A stretch of DNA of 34,622 nucleotides from Marinobacterium profundum (GCF_001528745.1 NZ_BCNS01000088.1:1-34622); one strand, 5' to 3'; shown: positions 16,354-27,936, counted from the stretch's first letter. The notes: a model not told the origin generated them from the sequence alone. Numbers and translations are program-made.

Positions 16354-18867
16354 TTAGAGTGTCCGCTGAACTTCAATGGTATCGAAGACTTCGATCTGGT
16401 CTCCGACCTTGACGTCATTGTAGTTCTTGACGCCGATACCGCATTCCATACCCTGACGAACTTCCTGCACGACATCCTTGAAGCGACGCAGCGACTCAAG
16501 CTCACCTTCGTAAACCACGACGTTTTCACGCAGTACACGGATACGCTTGTTGCGGTGCACGGTGCCTTCGGTAACCATGCAGCCCGCCACCAGGCCAAGT
16601 TTGGGTGAACGGAAGACATCGCGTACTTCGGCGATGCCAACGATCTGCTCGCGGAATTCCGGCGACAGCAAACCGGTCATGGCCTGCTTAACGTCATCAA
16701 TGATGTCGTAGATAACGCTGTAGTAGCGCAGTTCCAGACCTTCACGTTCAACAATGGCCTTGGCCTGGTTGTCGGCACGCACGTTGAAGCCGATGATCAG
16801 GGCGCTCGATGCCACGGCAAGATGTGCCTCGGTCTCGGAGATACCACCAACACCGCCAGCAACAATATTGACCTTCACTTCGTCGGTGGACAGATCTTCC
16901 AGCGCCTGAGACAGGGCTTCGAGGGATCCGCGCACGTCCGCTTTGAGGACGATATTCAGCGATTTCACATCGCCGGCCTGCATGTTTGCAAACAGATTTT
17001 CCAGCTTGGAAGCCTGCTGACGCGCCAGCTTGATTTCGCGGTACTTGCCCTGACGGAAGAGTGCAACTTCACGCGCTTTCTTCTCGCTGCTGACGGCAGC
17101 AAAGTCATCACCGGCACCCGGCGTGCCATCGAGACCCAGGATTTCCACCGGAATGGACGGACCCGCTTCCTCGATATCCTTGCCACTTTCGTCGCGCATG
17201 GCACGAATACGGCCATAGTGCAGACCCGCCAGAACGATGTCGCCCTTGCGCAGGGTACCGTTTTGAACCAGCACAGTGGAAACCGAACCGCGACCCTTGT
17301 CCAGACGGGACTCGACCACAACACCCTGAGCCGGAGCTTCAGGCACAGCGTTCAGTTCCAGTACTTCAGCCTGCAGCAGAATGGCTTCAAGCAGCTTGTC
17401 GATGCCCTCGCCTGTCTTGGCAGAGACGTTGACGAACTGAACTTCGCCGCCCCAATCTTCAGGGATAACATCGCGCTGGGCCAGTTCGTTTTTGACACGA
17501 TCCGGATCGGCGTCTTCCTTATCAACCTTGTTAACGGCCACAACCAGGGGCACGCCAGCTGCTTTCGCATGCTGTACAGCCTCTTCGGTCTGCGGCATAA
17601 CACCGTCATCAGCAGCCACAACCAGGATAACAATGTCGGTTAGCTTGGCACCACGGGCACGCATGGCGGTAAAGGCCGCGTGTCCCGGTGTATCCAGGAA
17701 GGTGATCATGCCATTGTCGGTTTCGACGTGGTAAGCACCTATATGCTGGGTAATACCACCGGACTCGCCCGCAGCCACCTTGGTGGTACGAATATAGTCG
17801 AGCAGTGATGTTTTACCGTGGTCAACGTGACCCATTACGGTCACGACCGGCGCGCGGCCCTGGGTTTCGCCCTGCTGCTGCTGGATAGTTTCCATCAGCG
17901 CCGATTCAACAGCATTTTCCTGCATCGGCTTGGCTACGTGACCCATCTCTTCCACGATCAGCGACGCTGTATCCTGGTCGATGACCTGGTTGATAGTCGC
18001 CATGGCGCCCATCTTGAACATTACCTTGATGACCTCGGCCGCCTTGACCGACATCTTCTTGGCAAGTTCTGCAACCGTCAGACTCTCGGGCAGCTGAACT
18101 TCATGCACCTGAGGAGCCTGGGGCTCTTTAAAGCCATGTACGTTTGGCTTGCCACCGCGCGCACGTCCTTTACCAGGACCACGGCTGAGCTTGCCACCAC
18201 GACGACCGTCACGGTCATCGCCGCCGAAGCCGCGACTCGGGCCACGTGCAGACTTGGCACCACGGGACGGTTTTTTGTCGTCCGTTGTTGTACGGCGCGC
18301 CAGCTGCTGCTGTTTTTTCTTCTCCTTGCGCAGCGCCTCTTCACGAGGATCTGCCTTGGATGCCGGCGGTGCCAGCTGCTCTTCGCCTTCAACAGCCTTG
18401 ACCGACTTGGTGTCGATCGCGGCGGCAACGGGCGCAGCTGCTGCTGGTTTAGCTGCAACCGGAGCGGCTACTGCCGGAGCCGGCGCTGCGGCCTGCTCAA
18501 CAGCGGCGCCAGTCGGCTGCTCTGCTACCTGATCCGCTGGAGCCGCTTCGCCGTCAGCGTCGGCACGCTTGACGTAGGTGCGTTTTTTGCGCACTTCGAT
18601 GTTGATCGTCTTCTTCTTGCCGGAGGCACCGGAGACTTTCAGCTGCGACGTCGTCTTGCGCTTGAGTGTGATTTTTTTCGGCTCACCGGAGTCCGTGCTT
18701 TCACCGTGGCTGCGCTTCAGGTATGTCAGTAGATCCTGGCGCTCGCCTTCGGAAACTTTGGAACCATCCGCCTTACCTTTGATACCTGCTTCCTGCATTT
18801 GCTTAAGCAAACGCTCGACGGAAACACCAACCACATCGGCAAGTTGCTGTACTGTTACTTCTGCCAT
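16354..18867 (-). CDS. infB: Translation initiation factor IF-2
   Basis: IF-2 is the GTPase that brings initiator tRNA to the 30S subunit and drives subunit joining. The 837-residue product has an IF2_N domain (about 1-55), a second small N-terminal module near 60-105, an Ala/Pro/Lys-rich linker (about 105-260) and a second IF2_N segment ([21 protein letters not shown]). The G domain has GHVDHGKT near 345-352, DTPGHAAF and NKVDK, followed by domains II-IV. It lies 14 bp after nusA and feeds the same pathway as the adjacent fMet tRNA gene. Confidence 0.98.
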   Translation of the reverse strand: MAEVTVQQLADVVGVSVERLLKQMQEAGIKGKADGSKVSEGERQDLLTYLKRSHGESTDSGEPKKITLKRKTTSQLKVSGASGKKKTINIEVRKKRTYVKRADADGEAAPADQVAEQPTGAAVEQAAAPAPAVAAPVAAKPAAAAPVAAAIDTKSVKAVEGEEQLAPPASKADPREEALRKEKKKQQQLARRTTTDDKKPSRGAKSARGPSRGFGGDDRDGRRGGKLSRGPGKGRARGGKPNVHGFKEPQAPQVHEVQLPESLTVAELAKKMSVKAAEVIKVMFKMGAMATINQVIDQDTASLIVEEMGHVAKPMQENAVESALMETIQQQQGETQGRAPVVTVMGHVDHGKTSLLDYIRTTKVAAGESGGITQHIGAYHVETDNGMITFLDTPGHAAFTAMRARGAKLTDIVILVVAADDGVMPQTEEAVQHAKAAGVPLVVAVNKVDKEDADPDRVKNELAQRDVIPEDWGGEVQFVNVSAKTGEGIDKLLEAILLQAEVLELNAVPEAPAQGVVVESRLDKGRGSVSTVLVQNGTLRKGDIVLAGLHYGRIRAMRDESGKDIEEAGPSIPVEILGLDGTPGAGDDFAAVSSEKKAREVALFRQGKYREIKLARQQASKLENLFANMQAGDVKSLNIVLKADVRGSLEALSQALEDLSTDEVKVNIVAGGVGGISETEAHLAVASSALIIGFNVRADNQAKAIVEREGLELRYYSVIYDIIDDVKQAMTGLLSPEFREQIVGIAEVRDVFRSPKLGLVAGCMVTEGTVHRNKRIRVLRENVVVYEGELESLRRFKDVVQEVRQGMECGIGVKNYNDVKVGDQIEVFDTIEVQRTL

Positions 18868-18881
18868 ATTGGTTTTCTCTC

Positions 18882-20387
18882 CTAATCCGTTGACCCAGAC
18901 TCATCGTCCGCAAACCAGGGAGCCCGGGCGGTCATGATCAGTACTGCGGCTTTCTCTTCATCGATGCCTTCAACATCCAGCAGATCTTCGACGCCCTGTT
19001 CAGCCAGGTCTTCCATCGTGATCACACCCTTGGCTGCCAGCAGGAAGGCCGTATGACGATCCATACCTTCCATTTCCAGCAAATCCGCCGCAGGCTCTGC
19101 GTTCTCAAGCACCTCCTCACTGGCAATTGCCAGGTTCAGCAGGGCATCCTTGGCTCGCGAACGCAGTTCTTCAACCGTGTCCTCATCGAAGCCATCAATC
19201 TCAAGCATTTCATCAACCGGCACATACGCCACCTCTTCAAGGGACGTAAAGCCTTCGGCAACCAGCACTTCGGCCATATCTTCATCGACATCCAGGTATC
19301 GTGTGAAGATTTCCATGATCGAACCGAGTTCGGACTCCTGCTTTTCAGCCGCCGCCTCTTCGGTCATCACGTTCAGCGTCCATCCGGTCAGCTCACTGGC
19401 CAGACGCACGTTCTGGCCGCCGCGGCCGATAGCCATCGCAAGAATTTCCTGCGCAACGGCGACATCCATGGAATGCGTTTCTTCGTCAATAACGATAGAC
19501 GCAACTTCCGCCGGAGACATGGCATTGATAACAAGCTGTGCGGGATTGTCATCCCACAGGATAATATCCACACGCTCGCCATTAAGCTCATTGGACACCG
19601 CCTGAACACGCGCACCGCGCATGCCGACACAGGCGCCCACAGGATCAATACGGCCATCATTGGTTTTGACAGCGATCTTGGCGCGTGACCCCGGATCACG
19701 TGCAGCTGCACGGATCTCAAGTACTTCTTCGGCGATTTCCGGAACTTCGATGCGGAACAGTTCGATCAGCATCGCTGAACAGGAACGGCTCAGCACCAGC
19801 TGGGGACCACGACCTTCAGCACGGACTTCGTGCAGAATGGCGCGTACGCGATCACCCATGCGGAAGGTTTCCCGACCAATGAGGAATTCGCGCGGCAGCA
19901 AGGCTTCGGCGTTGTTGCCCAAGTCGACGATAACATTGTCACGTGTCACCTTCTTGACGCTGCCAGAAATCAGTTCGCCCACGCGATCCTGATACATGGC
20001 GACGACCTTGGCCCGCTCGGCTTCACGTACTTTCTGTACGATAACCTGCTTGGCAGTCTGGGCGGCAATGCGACCAAACTTGACGGATTCAACGGCCTCC
20101 TCATACAGATCGCCCGGCTGGAGGTTAATATCCAGCGCGTGTGCTTCCTGCAGCGTGAGCTCAGTACCGAGCGCCGCCACACCTTCATTGCTAACAACCA
20201 GCCAGCGACGGAAAGTATCGTAATCGCCGGTTACCCGGTCGATCTCAACCCGGATTTCAGCCTCTTCGTCGTAGCGTTTTTTGGTCGCTGTTGCCAGTGC
20301 CAGTTCGATCGCTTCGTATATGACCTGTTTGGGCACATCCTTTTCGTTCGAAACTGCTTCTGCTACCAGTAGAATCTCTTTATTCAT
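18882..20387 (-). CDS. nusA: Transcription termination/antitermination factor NusA
   Basis: NusA binds RNA polymerase and controls pausing, termination and rRNA antitermination. The 501-residue product has the N-terminal polymerase-binding domain (1-130), an S1 domain (about 135-200), two KH domains (about 230-345, with [17 protein letters not shown] and [17 protein letters not shown]) and two C-terminal acidic repeats with helix-hairpin-helix character ([36 protein letters not shown]), as in the E. coli type. It follows rimP by 30 bp. Confidence 0.98.
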   Translation of the reverse strand: MNKEILLVAEAVSNEKDVPKQVIYEAIELALATATKKRYDEEAEIRVEIDRVTGDYDTFRRWLVVSNEGVAALGTELTLQEAHALDINLQPGDLYEEAVESVKFGRIAAQTAKQVIVQKVREAERAKVVAMYQDRVGELISGSVKKVTRDNVIVDLGNNAEALLPREFLIGRETFRMGDRVRAILHEVRAEGRGPQLVLSRSCSAMLIELFRIEVPEIAEEVLEIRAAARDPGSRAKIAVKTNDGRIDPVGACVGMRGARVQAVSNELNGERVDIILWDDNPAQLVINAMSPAEVASIVIDEETHSMDVAVAQEILAMAIGRGGQNVRLASELTGWTLNVMTEEAAAEKQESELGSIMEIFTRYLDVDEDMAEVLVAEGFTSLEEVAYVPVDEMLEIDGFDEDTVEELRSRAKDALLNLAIASEEVLENAEPAADLLEMEGMDRHTAFLLAAKGVITMEDLAEQGVEDLLDVEGIDEEKAAVLIMTARAPWFADDESGSTD

Positions 20388-20417
20388 GCCACTGCCTCGC
20401 TCAATCCTTCGCGTTCC

Positions 20418-20873
20418 TTAGAACTGCGGAACTACGTTCGCACGATCGATGGAATCGATCGGCAACAGATATTCTTCTTTATCGACGACCACCAGGACTT
20501 CGTCGCCTTCGACGCCGTTAAGCAGCCCCTTGAACTTGCGGCGCCCATCAAACGGCACTCTCAGACGTATCTCAACCTTGTGGCCGGTAAAGGCGACAAA
20601 CTGTTCAAGCGTGAACAGGGGACGATCCAACCCGGGGGATGAAACTTCCAGGTTGTACTGACCACTGATAGGCTCTTCAACATCCAGCACACCGCTGATC
20701 TGATGACTTACCTTGGCGCAGTCATCAACGCCAATGCCGTTTTCAGCATCAATGTAGACACGCAGTACACTGTGAACACCGTGGGCAAGATATTCGATGC
20801 CCCACAGCTCGAATCCAAGCGATTTAACACCTGGCTCAATCAATTCATGTAGCAATTTCAGCTTTGCTGACAC
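20418..20873 (-). CDS. rimP: Ribosome maturation factor RimP
   Basis: RimP assists 30S assembly, helping early steps of the 3' domain. With GTG at 20873 as start the product is 151 residues, the usual length, beginning [34 protein letters not shown] lies 7 nt upstream of that GTG. A TTG 21 bp further up is open but has no such site and adds unlikely residues. The middle shows the family motif [37 protein letters not shown]. It heads the rimP-nusA-infB operon, behind two terminator-like hairpins. Confidence 0.95.
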   Translation of the reverse strand: MSAKLKLLHELIEPGVKSLGFELWGIEYLAHGVHSVLRVYIDAENGIGVDDCAKVSHQISGVLDVEEPISGQYNLEVSSPGLDRPLFTLEQFVAFTGHKVEIRLRVPFDGRRKFKGLLNGVEGDEVLVVVDKEEYLLPIDSIDRANVVPQF

Positions 20874-20915
20874 CGGCAAACCTCTTGTTGGCAAGCACCG
20901 ATTCGGACGCCGGAA

Positions 20916-20943
20916 ACAAAAAATGGGTCTCTGTAGGACCCAT
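20916..20943 (-). terminator. Terminator-like hairpin just before rimP
   Basis: ATGGGTC/GACCCAT form a 7-bp stem with a 7-nt loop, followed on the minus strand by TTTTTTG. It ends about 43 nt ahead of the rimP start. Being inside the leader, it may work as an attenuator for the nusA operon. Confidence 0.65.
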
Positions 20944-20979
20944 TATTGATCGCGGCACCAATGCCTTGATTTACCTACG

Positions 20980-21006
20980 AAAAAGCCCCTAAAGAGGGGC
21001 CTTTTC
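20980..21006 (-). terminator. Intrinsic terminator after tRNA-fMet
   Basis: On the minus strand AAAAGGCCCCTCTTTAGGGG and the following CTTTTT form a stem GCCCCT/AGGGGC with a 4-nt loop and a T-run. It lies about 20 bp beyond the 3' end of the tRNA. Confidence 0.85.
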
Positions 21007-21024
21007 GAAGATACACGAATAAGG

Positions 21025-21101
<77 letters not shown>

Positions 21102-21147
21102 ACAAACAGGTGCGCTATATTACACACATCCTGTCTTTCTTTCAATA

Positions 21148-21233
21148 TGGTGCCCAAGGCCGGACTCGAACCGGCACGTCCTAGGGACACTACCCCCTCA
21201 AGATAGCGTGTCTACCAATTCCACCACTTGGGC
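21148..21233 (-). tRNA. tRNA-Leu (GAG)
   Basis: This 86-nt tRNA has a long variable arm, acceptor stem GCCCAAG/CTTGGGC, encoded CCA and anticodon loop TTGAGGG with anticodon GAG (reads CUC/CUU). It lies between secG and tRNA-fMet, the position of leuU in E. coli. Confidence 0.97.
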
Positions 21234-21249
21234 AACACCAGGTTGGTAC

Positions 21250-21612
21250 TTACTCGGCGCTGGGCACATCGGCATCAGCCGCTGGCTCAGGTGCGCGTTC
21301 CAGTACCGGCAGTTGCGGTTCAGCCGCACTGCTCTCGATCACGATCGGCGCTGGTATACCAGCATCGCCAACCGTTTCGGCCTTGTTCTTAGCGAACACG
21401 GCCAAAACAAAACTGGTAACAAACAGACCCACCGCCATTACTGCGGTCATCTGGCCCAGGAAACTACTATTCCCCTGGCTGCCAAATACGGTCTGGGAAG
21501 CACCACCACCAAAGGCAGCGCCTGCTTCTGCACCTTTACCCTGCTGCAGCAAAACCAATGCGATAATCGCAGCGGCGAGCAGCACGTGTGCAACCAGAAC
21601 CAGAGTTTCCAT
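21250..21612 (-). CDS. secG: Protein translocase subunit SecG
   Basis: SecG is a small inner-membrane part of the SecYEG channel. The 120-residue product has two membrane segments (about 3-23 and 52-72) around the conserved loop LLQQGKGAEAGAAFGGGASQTVFGSQGNSSFLGQMT. The C-terminal 45 residues are Ala/Pro/Glu-rich. It starts 4 bp after tpiA, so it is probably read with it; the two tRNAs follow. Confidence 0.96.
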   Translation of the reverse strand: METLVLVAHVLLAAAIIALVLLQQGKGAEAGAAFGGGASQTVFGSQGNSSFLGQMTAVMAVGLFVTSFVLAVFAKNKAETVGDAGIPAPIVIESSAAEPQLPVLERAPEPAADADVPSAE

Positions 21613-21616
21613 TTAA

Positions 21617-22387
21617 TCAACCATTTGCCGATGCGTCTGCAGCTGCACTGCAGATCGCAAGAAAATCTTTTGCCTTCAAAGAGGCTCCACCTACCAGACC
21701 GCCATCGATATCGGGCTTTGCAAACAATTGCGCCGCGCTATCGGCAGTCACGCTGCCACCGTACAAAATTCTTACTTTCAGTGCCGCAGCGGCGTCGTAC
21801 TCGGCAATCAGTGCGCGTAACGCCTGATGCACTTCCTGCGCCTGCTCCGGCGTTGCTGTCAACCCGGTGCCTATTGCCCACACAGGCTCATACGCGACCA
21901 CAGCATCTGCCAGTTTCGCCTTATCGGCAACTTCAAGCACCGCTCTAAGCTGACGACTGACAACCTCCAGCGTCTGACCTGCCTGACGCTCTTCCAGCGT
22001 TTCACCAATACATACAATCGGCGTAACACCAGCACTCACGACAGCACAAAACTTGTCAGCTACCTGGGCATCATCTTCACCAAACAGTGCGCGACGCTCG
22101 GAATGACCCAGAATTACGTACTGGACACCGAACTCGGCAAGCATGTTCAGCGAAATATCGCCGGTATAAGCGCCTTTTTCAAAAGCGGATGCATTCTGTG
22201 CACCCAGGGAAAAATCACTATCCTGCAGCAAAGCTGCAACCTGAGGTATATATACCGCAGGCGGACAGACCAAGACGTCAACATTATCGCTACCAGATCG
22301 CGTACTCAGAAGGCCTTTAACCAGTTCAGCATTTGCTGTCAGGTTGCCGTTCATCTTCCAGTTTCCAGCTACGATACACTTACGCAT
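21617..22387 (-). CDS. tpiA: Triosephosphate isomerase
   Basis: TpiA interconverts dihydroxyacetone phosphate and glyceraldehyde 3-phosphate in glycolysis and gluconeogenesis. From ATG at 22387 the product has 256 residues, with catalytic Lys11 (GNWKMNG), His95 (ILGHSERR) and Glu167 (AYEPVWAIGTG) at the classical numbers. ILYGGSV and IDGGLVGGASLK bind the phosphate. GAGGGG lies 6 nt upstream of this ATG; an in-frame extension to 22414 lacks support. It sits between glmM and secG, an order seen in many gammaproteobacteria. Confidence 0.98.
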   Translation of the reverse strand: MRKCIVAGNWKMNGNLTANAELVKGLLSTRSGSDNVDVLVCPPAVYIPQVAALLQDSDFSLGAQNASAFEKGAYTGDISLNMLAEFGVQYVILGHSERRALFGEDDAQVADKFCAVVSAGVTPIVCIGETLEERQAGQTLEVVSRQLRAVLEVADKAKLADAVVAYEPVWAIGTGLTATPEQAQEVHQALRALIAEYDAAAALKVRILYGGSVTADSAAQLFAKPDIDGGLVGGASLKAKDFLAICSAAADASANG

Positions 22388-22432
22388 CGGTATCCCCTCT
22401 CGAAAGAGGCGCAAATATTAACTGAGGCGACC

Positions 22433-23782
22433 TTAAGATACAAGCGCTTGCAATGCTTTTTCAACATCATCGGCAAGCTCTCGGCACAGCTCTGCCACAA
22501 GCGGCCCATCCTCGCCCTCAATCATGACTCGCACCACAGGCTCGGTGCCCGACGGGCGCAACAACACACGGCCGGAATTGCCCAGACGCGCCTCAACCCT
22601 GGCCACTGCCTGATCGATCTCGGCCACTGAACTGATATCCACTTTCCTGGCGACCCGCACATTGATCATCTCCTGCGGCATCTTGCTCATGCCAGCTTTC
22701 AACTGCGCCAGGGTCTCGCCGCTTTGCACCATTGCCTTGAGCACCTGCAGCCCGGCAACAATGCCATCGCCTGTGCTGGTGAGATGACGGCATATCACAT
22801 GACCTGAATTCTCAGCGCCCAGGAACCAGTCCCGACGATCGAGCTCTTCCAGCACATAACGGTCGCCAACCTGGGTCCGCACAAAGGGAATATCATTGCG
22901 CTGCAGTGCCAGTTCAAGCCCGAAGTTGCTCATGAGGGTACCGACCACACCACCTGTCAGTCGCCCTTGCAGCTGCATCTGGCGCGCGATGATAAACAGA
23001 ATTTCATCACCATCCACCACCTCACCGGCGGCATCCACCATAATCACTCGGTCGCCATCACCATCCAGTGCTATGCCAATATCTGCCTTTTCCGCCAGCA
23101 CGCGCTGCTGTAATGCGGCCGGATCGGTAGCACCACACTCGGCATTAATATTAATGCCATCGGGGGACGTCGCCATGCGAATCACCCGCGCACCTAGCTC
23201 CTCGAACACCTGGGGCGCAACGTGATAGGTCGCGCCATTGGCACAGTCCAGCACGATACGCAGACCTTTCAAGCTCAGGGCACCGCTGACCGTACCCTTG
23301 CAGAACTCGATGTAGCGTCCGGCAGCATCGTCAATACGACGGGCCTTGCCCAGCTCATGGGACTCTACCGTGGACATGGCGATATCCATCTGAGCCTCGA
23401 TTGCCTGCTCAACCTCATCCGGCAATTTGGTACCCGATGCCGAGAAAAACTTGATGCCATTGTCGTAAAACGGGTTATGCGAGGCACTGATCACAATGCC
23501 CGCATCGGCACGGAAAGTCTTGGTCAGGTAGGCCACGGCCGGGGTCGGCATTGGACCTGTCAGCAACACATCCACCCCAGCGGCGGACAATCCAGCTTCC
23601 AGCGCCGACTCAAACATATAGCCCGAGATACGGGTGTCTTTGCCGATCAGGATGCGGCTTTGTCCGGAGCGCGCAAACACTTTGCCTGCAGCCCAGCCCA
23701 GCTTGAGCACAAAGTCCGGTGTAATCGGGTGCTGCCCCACCTTGCCGCGTATGCCGTCCGTGCCAAAATAACGTTTCGTCAC
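22433..23782 (-). CDS. glmM: Phosphoglucosamine mutase
   Basis: GlmM turns glucosamine 6-phosphate into glucosamine 1-phosphate for UDP-GlcNAc, peptidoglycan and lipopolysaccharide. The 449-residue product has the phosphoserine Ser101 in ISASHNP, the magnesium loop ALDGDGDR, the sugar loop AENSGH and the phosphate-binding [12 protein letters not shown] near the C terminus. The GTG start overlaps the folP stop (GTGA), indicating coupling. The folP-glmM pair is conserved in bacteria. Confidence 0.98.
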   Translation of the reverse strand: MTKRYFGTDGIRGKVGQHPITPDFVLKLGWAAGKVFARSGQSRILIGKDTRISGYMFESALEAGLSAAGVDVLLTGPMPTPAVAYLTKTFRADAGIVISASHNPFYDNGIKFFSASGTKLPDEVEQAIEAQMDIAMSTVESHELGKARRIDDAAGRYIEFCKGTVSGALSLKGLRIVLDCANGATYHVAPQVFEELGARVIRMATSPDGININAECGATDPAALQQRVLAEKADIGIALDGDGDRVIMVDAAGEVVDGDEILFIIARQMQLQGRLTGGVVGTLMSNFGLELALQRNDIPFVRTQVGDRYVLEELDRRDWFLGAENSGHVICRHLTSTGDGIVAGLQVLKAMVQSGETLAQLKAGMSKMPQEMINVRVARKVDISSVAEIDQAVARVEARLGNSGRVLLRPSGTEPVVRVMIEGEDGPLVAELCRELADDVEKALQALVS

Positions 23783-24651
23783 GCCTCTACTCCCTTTGAT
23801 TCCATCATCACAGCCTCGGTCATGCGCACTGCATCCACCGTTGCCGCCACATCATGTACACGGATAATTTTCGCACCCTTTTGCACCGCCATGACCGCCG
23901 TTGCCAGACCACCCGCCAGACGCTGATCCACCGGACGGTCCAGCGCCTGACCAATCATGCTCTTGCGCGAAGTGCCAACCAGTAGCGGCAATCCGAGCAG
24001 CTGCAGGCGCTGCATCTGGTTCAGCAGACGCAGGTTATGCTCCAGTGTCTTGCCAAAGCCAAAGCCAGGGTCCAGTAGCAAGCGGTCACGACTGATTCCC
24101 GCCTGTTCGCAGGCCAGCACGCGCTGGCGCAGGAAGTCTCCTACTTCAGCCACAATATCCTCGTAGTGCGGCGACAGCTGCATGTCCGCCGGCGTATTGC
24201 CCTGCATGTGCATCAGACAGACAGGTAGCCCGGTTGCCGCAGCGGCGACCAGAGCTCCATCACGGCCGAGCGCACGCACATCATTAAGCATACCCGCTCC
24301 CAGCTTTGCAGCTTCGCTAAATACCTGGGCGGTGCTGGAATCAATAGAGACAACAACATCCAGCTCGCGCTGAATCAGCTCCAGAGCCGGCAGCACTCGG
24401 TCAAGCTCCTGCTGCACACTGACAGCTGTAGCACCCGGGCGGGTTGACTCACCGCCAAGGTCAAGAATAGTAGCGCCTTCTGCCACCATCCGGGCCGCAC
24501 GTTCCAGTACTTTGTCGCCCGCAGGCTGACCGGCCTGATACAGGGTGTTACCGTCAGAAAAGGAGTCCGGGGTCACATTCAGGATACCCATGACCTGAAC
24601 CCGGGACAGATCCAGCTCCCGCGTGCCACATTTCAATCTGGTGTTACTCAA
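23779..24651 (-). CDS. folP: Dihydropteroate synthase
   Basis: FolP joins 4-aminobenzoate to the pterin diphosphate in folate synthesis and is the sulfonamide target. The 290-residue TIM-barrel product has [16 protein letters not shown] near 24-39, [28 protein letters not shown] and [11 protein letters not shown], all conserved sites. The start is TTG at 24651 with GGAGG 7 nt upstream. It lies 73 bp after ftsH, behind a terminator, and overlaps glmM by 4 bp. Confidence 0.98.
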   Translation of the reverse strand: MSNTRLKCGTRELDLSRVQVMGILNVTPDSFSDGNTLYQAGQPAGDKVLERAARMVAEGATILDLGGESTRPGATAVSVQQELDRVLPALELIQRELDVVVSIDSSTAQVFSEAAKLGAGMLNDVRALGRDGALVAAAATGLPVCLMHMQGNTPADMQLSPHYEDIVAEVGDFLRQRVLACEQAGISRDRLLLDPGFGFGKTLEHNLRLLNQMQRLQLLGLPLLVGTSRKSMIGQALDRPVDQRLAGGLATAVMAVQKGAKIIRVHDVAATVDAVRMTEAVMMESKGVEA

Positions 24652-24668
24652 TAGCCTGCCTCCAAAAC

Positions 24669-24700
24669 AAAAAGGCCAACCCTGCCGGGCCAGCCTTTTT
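24669..24700. terminator. Terminator between ftsH and folP
   Basis: AAAAAGGC (24669-24676) pairs with GCCTTTTT (24693-24700), continued by CCC/GGG after a short mismatch. The T-run suits ftsH on the minus strand; the A-run makes it two-way. folP-glmM could then need read-through or its own promoter, which I could not identify. Confidence 0.8.
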
Positions 24701-24724
24701 CGATACTAATCAGTCTCGATCATA

Positions 24725-26731
24725 TCAGTGCAACTTGCGATCCGTTGACTCCGGCACATCAGAATCTTCCGTCCGGGGCGTCTCATCCTTCACGGCATCG
24801 CCGCTCGGCTGCTCACCACTGTCGTCTGACTGCGCTTGAGCCGCCGACGCAGGCTTCTCCTCGGCATCCGCATTTTCAGTCGCCTGTGCGTTGCTGTCGG
24901 TGTCGACCCAGTCATCTGGCGGCGTCACGGGCTGGCGAGCCATGAGCTCATCCAGCTGACTTGAATCGATGGTCTCGTACTTGATCAGTGCGTGTGCCAT
25001 GGCTTCGAGAATATCGCGATTCTGCTCCAGCAACTGGTGTGCCTCGGCATAGCAATCATCAATGATGGTACGTACGACCGAGTCGATTTTACGCTGGGTT
25101 TCTTCCGACGTCTGCTTTGCAGGCGCGCCGTAACCGCGGGTAAACGGGTCGCCGTCTTCATCGTCATAGAGCAAGGGCCCCAGCTCTTCGCTCAGACCCC
25201 ACTTGGTAACCATGCTGCGCGCCAGACTGGTTGCACGCTGAATGTCGTTGGAAGCACCGGTGGTGACACCATCCTTGCCCAGAGTCATCTCTTCCGCAAT
25301 CCGGCCGCCATAGAGCGAACAGATGTTGGAAATAAGCGTACGACGGCTATGACTGTAACGATCTTCCTCCGGCAGGAACATGGTTACACCCAAGGCCCGA
25401 CCACGAGGAATAATGGACACCTTGTACACAGGGTCATGCTCCGGCAGCAGGCGCCCGACAATGGCGTGACCAGCTTCATGGTAGGCGGTGTTCAGACGTT
25501 CCTTGTAGGACATGACCATGGACTTGCGCTCGGCGCCCATCATGATCTTGTCCTTGGCTTTCTCAAACTGCAGCATGCCAACGGTACGACGGCTGTCACG
25601 GGCAGCAAATAGCGCCGCCTCGTTCACCAGGTTGGCCAGATCCGCACCGGAAAAGCCGGGCGTACCACGGGCAATCAGCGCAGGTTTGACATCATCTGAC
25701 AAAGGCACCTTACGCATGTGTACCTTGAGAATCTGCTCGCGACCACGGATATCCGGCAGGCCAACATGCACCTGGCGGTCAAAACGACCGGGACGCAGCA
25801 GTGCAGGGTCGAGCACGTCAGGCCTGTTGGTGGCAGCGATCACGATAACACCCTCAGTACCTTCGAAGCCGTCCATCTCAACCAGTAGCTGGTTCAGTGT
25901 CTGCTCGCGCTCGTCATTGCCGCCGCCCATGCCAACACCACGATGACGACCAACAGCATCGATTTCGTCGATAAAGATAATGCATGGTGCATTCTTTTTG
26001 GCCTGTTCGAACATGTCACGGACACGGGACGCACCCACACCGACAAACATTTCGACAAAGTCAGAACCGGAAATACTGTAGAAAGGCACCTTCGCCTCAC
26101 CAGCGATCGCCTTGGCAAGCAGTGTCTTACCCGTACCAGGGCTACCTGACATCAGCACACCGCGCGGAATGTGGCCACCCAGACGCTGGAACCGGCCAGG
26201 ATCACGCAGGTAATCGACCAGCTCCTTAACGTCCTCCTTGGCCTCTTCAACGCCGGCCACATCATCAAAGGTGGTCTTGATCTGGTCTTCGCTCATCATG
26301 CGCGCTTTGGACTTGCCAAAGGACATAGGCCCTTTGCCACCGCCGCCGCCCTGCATCTGACGCATAAAGAACATGAACACAGCAATGATCACCAGTATCG
26401 GGAATGACGCCACCAATAGCTGGGTCCAGATGCTCTGCTGCTCCGGCTGCTTGCCTTCGATGATAACTTTGTGCAGCAGCAGGTCGTCGACCAGCTTGGG
26501 ATCCTGCAGTGCAGGACGAATAGTCTCGAACTGTTCCCCGTTCTGCCGCTGGCCCTGGATGGTATAACCATCAATGATAACCTTGGACACGCGGTCAGCC
26601 TGGACTTCCGCCACGAAGTCGGAATACGTAAGTCTGCGGGAATCTCCCTCGGCATTGAAGTTATTGAAAACGGTCAGCAGGACCGCAGCAATAACCAGCC
26701 AGAGGACCAGATTCTTTGCCATATCGTTCAA
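24725..26731 (-). CDS. ftsH: ATP-dependent zinc metalloprotease FtsH
   Basis: FtsH is a membrane-anchored hexameric protease that removes misfolded membrane proteins and LpxC-type regulators. The 668-residue product has membrane segments at about 7-23 and 108-124 with a periplasmic domain between. The AAA domain has Walker A GSPGTGKT (196-203) and [11 protein letters not shown], and HEAGH, the zinc site, lies near 418. A long acidic C-terminal tail follows. Start choice: TTG at 26731 has GAGGG 7 nt upstream and gives the MNDMAKNL beginning seen in Pseudomonas; the ATG three codons later is the alternative. Walker A has Ser197 where most FtsH have Pro. Confidence 0.97.
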   Translation of the reverse strand: MNDMAKNLVLWLVIAAVLLTVFNNFNAEGDSRRLTYSDFVAEVQADRVSKVIIDGYTIQGQRQNGEQFETIRPALQDPKLVDDLLLHKVIIEGKQPEQQSIWTQLLVASFPILVIIAVFMFFMRQMQGGGGGKGPMSFGKSKARMMSEDQIKTTFDDVAGVEEAKEDVKELVDYLRDPGRFQRLGGHIPRGVLMSGSPGTGKTLLAKAIAGEAKVPFYSISGSDFVEMFVGVGASRVRDMFEQAKKNAPCIIFIDEIDAVGRHRGVGMGGGNDEREQTLNQLLVEMDGFEGTEGVIVIAATNRPDVLDPALLRPGRFDRQVHVGLPDIRGREQILKVHMRKVPLSDDVKPALIARGTPGFSGADLANLVNEAALFAARDSRRTVGMLQFEKAKDKIMMGAERKSMVMSYKERLNTAYHEAGHAIVGRLLPEHDPVYKVSIIPRGRALGVTMFLPEEDRYSHSRRTLISNICSLYGGRIAEEMTLGKDGVTTGASNDIQRATSLARSMVTKWGLSEELGPLLYDDEDGDPFTRGYGAPAKQTSEETQRKIDSVVRTIIDDCYAEAHQLLEQNRDILEAMAHALIKYETIDSSQLDELMARQPVTPPDDWVDTDSNAQATENADAEEKPASAAQAQSDDSGEQPSGDAVKDETPRTEDSDVPESTDRKLH

Positions 26732-26860
26732 AGGACTACCCTCAATTGACGCTCAAGCACGAAAATTCGCGCTTCAAAAATACACCAGTTTAACTGGCCT
26801 GACTACTTCACTCACCACCCTGTGCCATGACAGCCAGGCCGGCACAGTACTACGAACTGA

Positions 26861-27481
26861 TCAGCCCTTAAAGCCTGTGCCAAGCAGGTAGACCTCTCGG
26901 GAGCGTGCGCGCGATGCATCGGGCTTGCGGGTCACGACCTTGGTAAAGCTCTGCCGCACATCCGCGAGATAGGCATCGAACCCCTCTCCCTGAAACACTT
27001 TGACCAGAAAAGAACCGCCTGGTTTAAGTACCTGGCGCACCATATCCAGCGCCAGTTCAACCAGGTACATCCCCGCAGGCTGGTCAATTCCGGACATACC
27101 ACTCATATTGGGGGCCATATCTGAAATTACAAGGTCTGCCGGCGCATCCCCCAGCGCTACCAGAATCTGTGCCAGCACCGCCTCGTCGGTAAAATCGCCC
27201 TGCACAAACTCGACACCGGCCAGTGAGTCCATCGGCAGTATATCCGAGGCCACTACCCGACCGTGCACGCCGACCAGCTCACTTGCCACCTGGGACCAGC
27301 CGCCGGGCGCCGCGCCCAGATCGACGACTGTCATGCCCGGGCGCAACAGGCGATCTTTTTCGTTCAGTTCCTGCAGCTTGTAGCTGGCACGGGACCGAAA
27401 ACCATCAGATTTCGACTGTTTGACGTAGCGGTCGTCAAAATGTTCCTTTAACCACTGAGCACTGCTCTTAGATCTTGCCAC
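26861..27481 (-). CDS. rlmE: 23S rRNA 2'-O-ribose methyltransferase RlmE (FtsJ)
   Basis: RlmE methylates U2552 of 23S rRNA late in 50S assembly. From GTG at 27481 the product has 206 residues and starts [22 protein letters not shown], like the family. The SAM motif [23 protein letters not shown] and [11 protein letters not shown] (catalytic Lys) are all present. An upstream TTG at 27511 is open but unsupported. rlmE precedes ftsH, as in E. coli, and diverges from yhbY. Confidence 0.97.
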   Translation of the reverse strand: MARSKSSAQWLKEHFDDRYVKQSKSDGFRSRASYKLQELNEKDRLLRPGMTVVDLGAAPGGWSQVASELVGVHGRVVASDILPMDSLAGVEFVQGDFTDEAVLAQILVALGDAPADLVISDMAPNMSGMSGIDQPAGMYLVELALDMVRQVLKPGGSFLVKVFQGEGFDAYLADVRQSFTKVVTRKPDASRARSREVYLLGTGFKG

Positions 27482-27618
27482 TTGTAATTCCAGACCGATC
27501 AATGGTTGCAACGCTACTCAGCGATGGGCAACTCAGGTAAAATAGCTGATTGTATTCATCGCGGCCCGTTTTAACACGCAAGCCCGACCCACACAATCAC
27601 GAGGCAACGTATTCTAGT

Positions 27619-27921
27619 ATGAGCCTGACGCCCGAGCAAAAGAAGCAGCTGCGCACCATCGGCCACAAACTGAACCCGATCGTGACCGTTGCCGCTAAGG
27701 GACTGACCGAAAACCTGCAGTTGGAAGTCGACCGCGCGCTGGACGACCACGAACTGATCAAGGTGAAGTTTGCGGTTGGCGAACGCGAGATCAAAAAGCA
27801 GCTTATTCAGGAACTCTGCACCATTGTAGAGGCCACTCTTGTGCAGGAGATCGGCAATATCGCCCTGATCTACCGCAAGGCGCTGGAACCCAATCCCAAG
27901 CTGTCCAACCTGTTGCGCTAA
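27619..27921 (+). CDS. yhbY: Ribosome assembly RNA-binding protein YhbY
   Basis: This CRM-domain protein binds pre-50S particles. The 100-residue product is one CRM fold: LTPEQKKQLRTIGHKLNPIVTVAAKGLTENLQLEVDRALDDHELIKVKF, with the GxxG-like loop and a C-terminal IALIYRKA strand. I chose the ATG at 27619, which gives the family length; GAGG is 14 nt away, farther than normal, so the ribosome site is weak. It stands between rlmE (divergent) and greA (convergent), a conserved place. Confidence 0.95.
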   Translation: MSLTPEQKKQLRTIGHKLNPIVTVAAKGLTENLQLEVDRALDDHELIKVKFAVGEREIKKQLIQELCTIVEATLVQEIGNIALIYRKALEPNPKLSNLLR

Positions 27922-27936
27922 GTCTTCGCAGCACAT

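Noticed and set aside
26786-26798. 13-bp palindrome CCAGTTTAACTGG between rlmE and ftsH
   Set aside because: A one-base loop cannot form a good RNA hairpin, and no regulator site of this sequence is known to me. Kept only as a note.
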